Below, piece after piece: positions 55,911 to 64,000 of a DNA stretch of 64,000 bases (the first letter of the stretch is position 1; every line of letters begins with the position of its first letter). Source of the DNA: Aphelocoma coerulescens (taxonomy: Eukaryota > Chordata > Aves > Passeriformes > Corvidae); the NCBI RefSeq assembly GCF_041296385.1, contig NC_091014.1, positions 54,950,078-55,014,077 on the forward strand, in the 5' to 3' direction. A program made the position numbers and the translations under genes. The notes beneath the pieces are model-generated. The model was not told the origin of the DNA. It was given only the letters and a program-made list of their open reading frames with translations, and searched no databases.

Positions 55911-56451
55911 TGGGCGCCGGCCCTTTTGCTGCTCAGAGGGTTGTTGGCAGGTTTGCGTGTTTTTATCTGTCTCTGCCTTGCAGCCGTGCTGAAGCCTGCC
56001 TGGGCTCCCTGATCTTGATCTTCTTGTCCCAGCTCTCCACATGCAGTATCTGGGATTTCGTCTTGGTGGAGTGGATTTCTCTGCAAACCGCATCCTTATT
56101 TTTTACACACCATTTGAGGTTCTCCTTACTTCTGTATCCTGAGCTTTCAGGGGTGATTGTGCTACAAAAAAATCACATTTCACAATTTCTGAGAGGAAAT
56201 TATTTTTTCTTCTAATATAAACCATTTCCCCTTTGTCTATGATGTTACTCTTAGTAATCTGAATAATTTTTTTGTTAAACATTTAAAAGATGTCTAGTGT
56301 TCACATTATCACAACTCATAAAAGCTGTTGAAGACACATTTTATACTTTTGGAAGGAGGTTATCGCTTCTCTTAACAAGAACTTCTGGATATATGTTTGG
56401 TACCATCTTTATTGTGTTGATCTTCTGCTTTGTTCCTCTGTATTTTCTTTT

Positions 56452-56691
56452 TTAAGCAATTACAGCAGGTGGCTGGTCCTTGGGGAAGCTTCCTTTGACC
56501 AGAGTGCTCTGGTCCCAGTTGACAGAGGCGGATGGAGTTTCAGGTCCTCCTCCTGGCTGCACAGAGGAGTGTTTTTTCACCTCTAATTGGATCATGTAAA
56601 TCGGCTCTTTCTTTGTCTGGTCCTCTTTGTCCAGAATATCCTTCTGGATTTTGACCAATAAATCAGCCTTGACAATGGATTGACTTTTCCT
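56452..56691 (-). other. Unassigned minus-strand open frame with coding character
   Basis: An 80-codon frame (stop included) on the minus strand with balanced, exon-like codon use. It contains KIQKDILDKEDQTKKEP, then a Pro/Gly/Ser-rich stretch, and ends KDQPPAVIA before TAA. An AATAAA lies 38 bases after the stop (minus strand, 56413-56408). It could be a decayed retrocopy, a terminal exon of an antisense transcript, or chance. I do not recognise the family. Confidence 0.3.
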
Positions 56692-56839
56692 TTAGTAATT
56701 ACATTGATATTTGAAAATTGATGTAACTGATGAGCAAAATAGATGTAATAATCAGAATTGCAACCAATAATTTTCCTCAAAAACTGATTTCTGTAGTAGA
56801 GGTGATAGGTAACTGATGGGAGTACAACGTGGCAGGGGC

Positions 56840-56861
56840 TTTTTTTTTTTTTTTTTTTTTT
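56840..56861 (-). repeat. T22 run (poly(A) on the minus strand)
   Basis: Twenty-two consecutive T on the + strand. It could be the poly(A) tail of a minus-strand retroposed sequence whose body would lie at 56862 and above. No source is recognised. Confidence 0.85.
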
Positions 56862-59800
56862 AAATCCTGTGCTGTTACAGCCCTCTGGGACTAGTGTTTG
56901 ATAAAGTGCTAAGGGGTCCCCAGGGTCTGACAGATGCTGGAGAAAACAGAGCTCTCTTCCAGAGAGAAACCCAGTCCTTTCATGCCAGTGCAAATGCTGG
57001 ATGCCCGAGTGGTGCACCTTTCTGCTGGGCCATGTAAAGCTTTTCATGCTGAATGCTTCCCCTTAGCCAAAGGCAAAGTCTTTGAGAGTCACTGGCTCAG
57101 TTTGCAGTGGGTGGTTGTGTTGGGTGATGTGGGAGGAAGGATGTGCTGTCCTTCTTTTCCCCACTTTGGCGCTTGTGCTTGGAGCAATGGAGTGTGCTGT
57201 TACCTCTGAAGTGGTGGCTACAGTATTACTTGCTGTGGCTTCTCTGCAGCACAGAGCAGAGTTAATAGAGTAATTCAATGGAGAAAGACGAGCAAAACAA
57301 ACCCCAGGGAAGCCTAAATCACAAATTGCACGAGCATCAACTGGCTGTTGAATCAAAAAGGCTAGAAGGAAGCGAACAAAGGGTAAAGTCATCTGTTTTG
57401 TCCTTTGTACAGGCAGGAATGGAGAAGAGGTGCAGTATTTCCTGTCAATAGAGGAGAGGGAAGTATCTGAAGCAAGCTTCCTCCTATTGCTTTTAAAGTT
57501 GAAGGAGTGGGAGAATGACACTGCAAAGGTGTGAAGCCTTCATGCAGCAACCTGGAGAAAGTCTGGGACTGCTCTTCCTGATTAGCACACAGGGCTTGCA
57601 AACGTGTTTTTGCTGTGGCAAAAGCATCCAGCCCCTCCAGAAGTAAATACAAAAAGTGTCAGACTGGGACTCATAAATGGTGAGACCTACATGTAGTCAG
57701 TTGGGAAGCTAAGCCTGATTGTAATATGTGGCTTCCAGGATGCAGGAGAGCTGGAATTGCCACCGTCAAAGTGTGGGACTCCATGCTTTTATGTCCTCTT
57801 TGTGTAGTAGAGTTCTGAGTTTTGACGATTCTCATTCGTAGCCATTTTGATTTCAGCAATGACAGCAGGAGAAACAGAAAACTTTTTTTTCCTTCCCTCT
57901 TTTTTCTTCCCCCAGGAGATTTTTTGACTGTTTTCAGAAGGGAGCAGATTTTGGTCTTTTTCTCTAATTTTCCTGATCTGATTGAAAAGCAGTGGGGGAC
58001 AGAATTCAATCTGTAATTTGCATGTGTTCAACCCTTCTGTCCCAAATCTGTACACTGTCTTTCTGTGCGGCTGATAACAGCTTTCTCATGCAACACTCAC
58101 ATCTATGTGAAATTCCAGTATCCTTTAATTTTTTTCCTTTTTCTGCTGTGCTTTAAAGCCTCAAGTAATCCTCCAGGCACCAGTGCTATCTTTCAATAGA
58201 CTCTGACTGATGCAATGCTGTCTTCCTGTGGGATGGGATTTGGGAGGTGCAGTTTTTCACCCAGGAGGATTACAAGCTTCATCTTTATACAAACATTTTT
58301 ACACTACAGGTGGTACTGTTGGTGCCTCAGGAGTTTGTTTTTTGGCACTAGGAAGATGCACTGCAAATTCAGCAATGCTCCCAGACCTTTCTTCATTTTT
58401 TTGGTGTCAGTTTTAGAGCTGCAAAATCTCTGCTGGTGTCAGCAGTTGCCTGGAAAGTTTAGGAGTCTATTATGTTTCAGTTTTGGTCAGCTTCATATAT
58501 AACTATGTATAATATAGGTGCAAAAATACATGTTTTATATACACACAACCTTATCTTCTGTGGTCGTCATTTTGGTGCTTTCTTGTAATGCATTAAGCAA
58601 TGTGACTACTATATGAGATTTGGTTTGTTCTTTCCTATCCCCATGAGGGAAAGCAATATATGCTCTTTCAAGATTCGTTTTTTAAGATTTTTTTTTGTCT
58701 ACACTTCTAATGTGAAAAAAGTTTTACTGTTTATTTCTTTTTTAAGGGGGAGAGGATTTGAAGTAAGCATGTGCCTACCACTGCTGTGAAGTGATGAAGT
58801 TTGTGGGCCTCCTTGGTTTCAAGAGTAATATATTTTGTAGTATGACCCATGTAAGTGTTCACCCTTAGACATGCTTAGCCATTTGTATGGAGAACTGCTG
58901 TGATTCAAAGCACGAAATTGTACCTCCCGTTTCTGTATGATTTGTAATTACCTAAAGCTGAGGTCTTGTGCTGTCACTGTCATCATGCTGTAGTCCAGCT
59001 GAAGGGTAATGAAAGCATTAATCACTGAAGTCAGGTCATATTCCCATCTGAGGTAGAGTCTCTCAGCTTTTGACTGTGTGCAGATCTTGTTATTGAAGGC
59101 TGTGGTATCAGGTTGAGAAGCAGGAACTTTGCTAAAGTATGGATAGCTCTGATGACAGAGGATGCATACTTTTAGTTTGCCTAGTAGTGAAGTCTTCTAC
59201 AAACTTCATCCTACCATTAACTTTCTCCCCAGAATCAGTGTTCTGCAGTTGGTCTTGTCAAATCCGTGGCATCTGTTTGCGATGCTGGAAGATGGGCCTG
59301 TAGCTAAAAGCAGCGCTTTTTGTCTGGAAGTCACGGAGGTCACAAATCTGATGCACTGAAAACAGAACAGATCTGTGTGTGCTTTTACAATTTCACTGGG
59401 GAAAAAGGTATTAGCATCTGTTTTGTAGGTCTTCTCCAATTACTGATCTGAAAATAGCTACCAAGTGTAGATAGTTTTAATCGATAAAATTGCCTTTTCC
59501 CTCTTGGATTCCCACAGCTCTGGACATAATTATTGGACTAAGCATGACAGCTTGGTTTTGAGTACTCATTGCTACTATCCTAAAAGCATCACTTTGCTCG
59601 TGAAAACTCATTTAAGCAGCTCCAGCCTCTGATAAAGCAGTGGCAGACTTCAGTTGCTCCATGCTTCTGAGGGAGAAAGGAGCAAAATATGAGCCAACAT
59701 CACCTGTATCTGGTTAGGCCATACAGTACTGGAGATGTTTTGGCATGAGGAAGGGAAGCCATGAAATGTGATGACACCATGACTTTCTTCTGCTGCTTCA

Positions 59801-62800
59801 GATGATTGCTTGATGTTTCTGATGATCAGTTCTTCAAGGGAGCAAAAATTCTGAATCATAAAGCATTGTTATAGATGCCTGTGTAAAAGGCTCTGAAATG
59901 CATGGAGGTCAAGGACTGGTAGTTTCTAAGGAGGAGTCTTGACAGCAAAGTTCTCGTTGCAGTTGGTTTAAGCTGATGGGAAACTATGCTTTCATTGAAA
60001 GAGAAGCCCTGCCTTCTTCCTGACTTCAACCATGTGGTCATACATCCTCCCATGTACAGGTGTTAGGGATAACGTGGCCTGTAGCGACCACCTTTGTTCA
60101 TGAATCTAATCCTCCTCCTTTTTGAGGGATTAGTTTCCAGGAGGATCAGCAAGCCGATCTGACTTGCAGTTTTCTTCTGTGATCCCTACTGTACATGCAA
60201 GAGGTGAAGTAGGGATGCACACTTGGGAACAAGAGAGGAAAAAAACGGAGCAATTCACTTTGTTGGTACAGTGATTTTTGAGGTTGGCTTAATCTGGCTG
60301 TAAAACCCATACTCTTAAAAGGTCTGTATCACTGTCTAGCTCAAGGGAGTTTGAGGTTTAATCCCTTTATACTTGGGCCGAGCAATGTGCAGAAGGAAGG
60401 AGCAAGTAGAACTGAATTTATAGGGTTGCAACTGTCTAGAGCTTTGACTAAAAAATGTTGGCTATATTTGTAAAGGAACCTTGAGAAATAAAACAAAAAA
60501 AGCAAATGGTGCTTTGGCAGGGTATTAAGATTTGACTGGCCCTCTTCTCTGCTATTTGCCACAGTGCCTTAGGTCTGCTCCAGCTCAGAGGTTTGCTACA
60601 CTGCCAGTTTCTCTGTACCTAATTTAGGATGTTTGTGTGTTCAGTGGGAGGGTGGCTTCCTTTTTTGTTTCCTTCATCTGAATGTGCTGCATAGGAAGAT
60701 ACATGATGCTGTAATTTCAGGAGCCCAATACTTTTAGATCTCTTTTGTTCTGCATTTCATCTGTGGGCTCAGGGAGGGAAATACTACTTCTTAATGCAAA
60801 GAAGTCTCTGGGGATTGCACACAGGAGAGGATTTTAGACTAAATTGTGAAGGAAACAAGCTTTAGGTGAATGTGCTGTAACAATCCCAGCCCACACATGC
60901 ACACTTACAAACCAAGCGGTAATTTCAATTCCATTTTAAAGTTGGAGGAATTGTAATGCTATCGCCTTCCTAAAAGCTTTCTGAAAAATGGTGATGGGCT
61001 GGGAGAGATGCAGACAAGTGCCCCATGGAAGGCAAGGCGGTCAGAACTTGTGGATTATGCACTCCATATGGAGCAGCTGGGTGAGTGCTCTGGCCATGCC
61101 ATGGTGTTTGCTCCCTTTTGCCCGGAGGGACCATAGCAGGAGACATGGCGAGGGGGGCTGTGGTTGTAGCTGCGGGAGGCTGGAATGGGAAGCAGTCGGG
61201 GGCAGAGAGTACAAATCCACGAGGAACTAGTTTGGGTTAGTTCCATCGCCTTGTTTATTACACTGTCTTGCAGGCGGGGAAGGAAGGGGGCTTTGATGCT
61301 TTTGTGTGGTGCTGGCTGGAATGTGCAGTCCGGGGGTTTTGAGACCTCCTGTAGGGGAGCGTGGGTCTTTTTCCAGTGGCTTCCGACTATCCGTAAAGAC
61401 AGTAGGGTGAAACTGAGGCTCTGTGAGGAGTTTGTATGCTGTTCCTGAGGACTTCCTGGGCTTTAACTAAACCTAAAGCCTGTAAAAAGAGAGAAATGCA
61501 TTGGAGGCATGTAGGATGCTGCAGGGACTGTGTCTGTCTCCTGCCTGTTTGACAGACCCAGATCTTGCAGTCTCCCAGGTTCCTGGGGTGCAGCAGCCTG
61601 GGGTTTTAATACTGCGGTCACCATGAAGATCTCTGACACCTGTCTTGACCTTTCACAGGCCCAATTTCTTCCTATGAGCTTGTGCTGCTTAATTGCAATC
61701 TCATTTTTGTTGTTGATGGCTGTATTTAAACACAGGATGTATAAGAATATCCAGTACCTGAGACTGCTGGAAGTCTCTCACTTCATTTTTCCGTTAATAC
61801 ATAAAGTTCTTGGCCCTTCTGGGCAGAATACAAGCAGCAGCAGCTGCTATTCCCTTTTAAGCAGGGCTTGCATTCCCGTCTGGACCAAACTGAGGAATTC
61901 AGATCCCTTGTCCATGCCTCTCTGGTAAATTTTGCTCTCCACAGTAGCATGATCTTTCTTCCAAACTCTTGAGAGAGGCTTGCCTTGCTTCCATGTGCAA
62001 TGAAATGGAAAATGAACTGTAATGAAAACTGTAAAGGAAAATGAAACTGCAATGAATTGTAAAAGTTGGGTTTTGTCCCCATAGCAGAGTTGGATGGTGT
62101 TTTGTTTTGAATCTTCTTCTCTTTGCAGAGTACTCTCCCACTTTTTGATCCTTTTTCTTAAAATTGTGAAACAAAGCTCTTACTGAAAATCCTCAGAACT
62201 ATTCCAGAGAGGAGGTGTTCCTCCTCTGTCAGGGAAGGAGATCCTTTGATAAATGTTCCTTTTCTCCTTGTTTTAACAGTGTTCTAGCTGTGACCATTGT
62301 TTGCATGGGAACGGTTCATCCCTCCTGTGTTAAGTTATTTGGCTAGGTTGGGACATCAGCTGCAGCCTGCCATCCTGTGCAGTTTGTCTAGGCTGGGTAT
62401 TTCTGGTAGCTTAGGCAGGATTTCTCTCTTTTCATATGCTTTGCAGTAGGGAGGTGTGACCACAGCTACCATGCAGGTATCTCAGGGCAATCATGTTTAG
62501 CAAGAGCTTTGCATGAGCAGTGAGGAGGTTTCTATAACACAAGTGGATTCCAAGGAGTCCTTGGTTAATGGCTTAGAAAACCTGTTATTTTAAGGCTTTT
62601 AAAAAATTATTATTTTTATAAATTGCACTCTGGTTATAGAGAGCTTTGGCATGTGGCCACATCTCATTCTGTCTGTCTGTGGCTCATAAGAAGTGGCAGT
62701 CAGCTACACGGTGGATGTAAAAAGAAAGGCAAAGGTGTGTTTTCTCTAGTGAAATAGCATTTTCTTATAGCAGAAATCACTCGTTACTTTTTGTATGGAA

Positions 62801-64000
62801 TTGCTCAATTGAGATGTTGAAAGGTTAGCTTTGATTTTGTTTTTGTACTTCTCTACATTTTTGTAGGCAAATGTGTAGCACTCTGGTGTCTAATTAGAAG
62901 AAAAACCCTGAAAAATACTGATATGTGTGGGAGAAATAAATAAAGGTAAAGCAAAGAAGGATGGGTAAAAGCAGGCTTTATTTCCTCGTGGAGATAGCAA
63001 CTCTTGCAATGGGAGTAACCCTCTAATAAACTGTTACATGAGGATTTATTCTGGTAAAATTCAACAGTCATGACCTCTACTTTTCCCTTTTAAAATACTA
63101 GTGAATGGCACTTTGGAGACAGACACCCTCTTTGTCTTCAGAACATGTGCTGAGGCACTAAGAGGCTGTTCCCTTATCAGAAGGAGCCTGTCAGGAGTTG
63201 AAATGGCTGAATCAGTCTCTGCTGCCCTTCTGATCCTTGGTACCTCTGAGGCAGTAGGGGAGCCATCACCATGATGATGTGCTTTGCATCATGGTCTTTC
63301 TGTCCTCTTAAGAGCAGAATTAAATCTTCTGTGTGTGTCTGGAATATTTGTCTCTGCTGGAGTGGGTTCTCTCACATCCATGTGTTGATTTATGGCAGGG
63401 AAATAGGAGGTTCCAAGGGCCAGAATTCAGGGTATCTGTGAATGTGCACAGCTCCCATTTGGGGATGTCCTAGCTGCAGAATGACTCGCTGTCCATATTT
63501 TCCTCAAGTTGATCATATTGGGTGCAATTAGTGCCCTGGATACTCTTTGGTATGCACTTTGGGGTGCCCCTCTTAAGCAGAGGGAGCTGCCATGCTGTGC
63601 AAGTTGCTCTTGCAGCAGCAAGAGAGGGGGTTCATTCCCTTTTAGAGATGCTCTTTTGTTCCCTGCTGTTGCAGGGAGAAGAGCTTTCCAGGAGGGGGAA
63701 TGAAGAGGCCAGACTTAATGGTCTTAAGAGTGGATTTATTATTTTTTTTTTTCTATTTTGCAAAGGAAGGCCTGGGAGTTGTTTCTCTCTAACCATTTCC
63801 AGATGGTGCTGCTGGAACACAAAGATTTCTAGTGTGTTTGGGATGGTGGCTCTGAGACCCCCAGCCCCCCAGCGCTTCCTGTGCAGCTCTGCAATCCTGC
63901 AGGCTTAATCAGAAACAGTCCTGGCTGCTGGGGCAGGCTGCCCCAAGCCCTCGGCTTTCTCCCTCCTCCAGGCTTTTCAACCCCTTGCCATTACAGCTCC

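Larger units (their letters stand above)
55911..64000 (+). other. RBFOX2: RBFOX2 intron 1, last part in window
   Basis: Intron continues to the window end without a recognisable second exon. I looked for the exon usually joined to Met-Gln (NEPLTPGYHG) and for the alternative MEKKKMVTQ start and found neither. The stretch contains a T22 run, an orphan minus-strand frame near 56.5 kb and scattered AT-rich sequence. Confidence 0.7.

Noticed and set aside
55284..56093. 269-codon minus-strand open frame and 139-codon plus-strand frame over the intronic CpG block
   Set aside because: Composition is that of GC-rich sequence without stops; overlapping frames on both strands; no known motif or RBFOX2 N-terminus.

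Overview
This is vertebrate nuclear DNA, most likely from a bird, and more likely from Neoaves than from a chicken-like lineage. The evidence is intron-split genes with GT-AG junctions, CR1 LINE copies of the avian type, short introns, and one retroviral LTR that I recognise from neoavian genomes. There are no bacterial-style operons.

Region 1 (1-20,915): the 3' two-thirds of MYH9, non-muscle myosin heavy chain IIA, on the + strand. Twenty-six coding exons can be joined in frame. They encode 1,346 residues, matching human residues 615-1960 exactly in length. In the 41-exon human numbering they are exons 16-41. They cover loop 2 of the motor, the SH1 helix, the converter, two IQ motifs, the whole coiled-coil rod and the non-helical tail with its phosphorylation site. 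The 3' UTR carries three AATAAA signals. Intron 20 contains an antisense, 5'-truncated CR1 element.

Region 2 (about 20,940-35,800): about 15 kb of intergenic DNA with no gene I can support. It holds simple repeats, a small tandem duplication and a few stretches that look like candidate regulatory elements. In mammals the APOL genes lie between MYH9 and RBFOX2. Here nothing APOL-like is visible.

Region 3 (about 35,800-37,000): a strong CpG island with the first coding exon of RBFOX2 (64 codons, ending Met-Gln at a splice donor). RBFOX2 is a (U)GCAUG-binding splicing regulator on the same strand as MYH9.

Region 4 (36,635-64,000): RBFOX2 intron 1, running off the window, with no second coding exon recognised. 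It contains a short CR1 tail, a solo LTR with a 5-bp target-site duplication, AT microsatellites, a perfect 13-bp stem-loop, a second CpG-rich block near 55.4-55.9 kb that may be an alternative promoter, a local cluster of TGCATG motifs, and an unassigned coding-looking minus-strand frame near 56.5 kb.

I saw no wholly new system. The points most worth checking are the intronic CpG block, the TGCATG cluster in the gene for the protein that binds it, and the orphan minus-strand frame.
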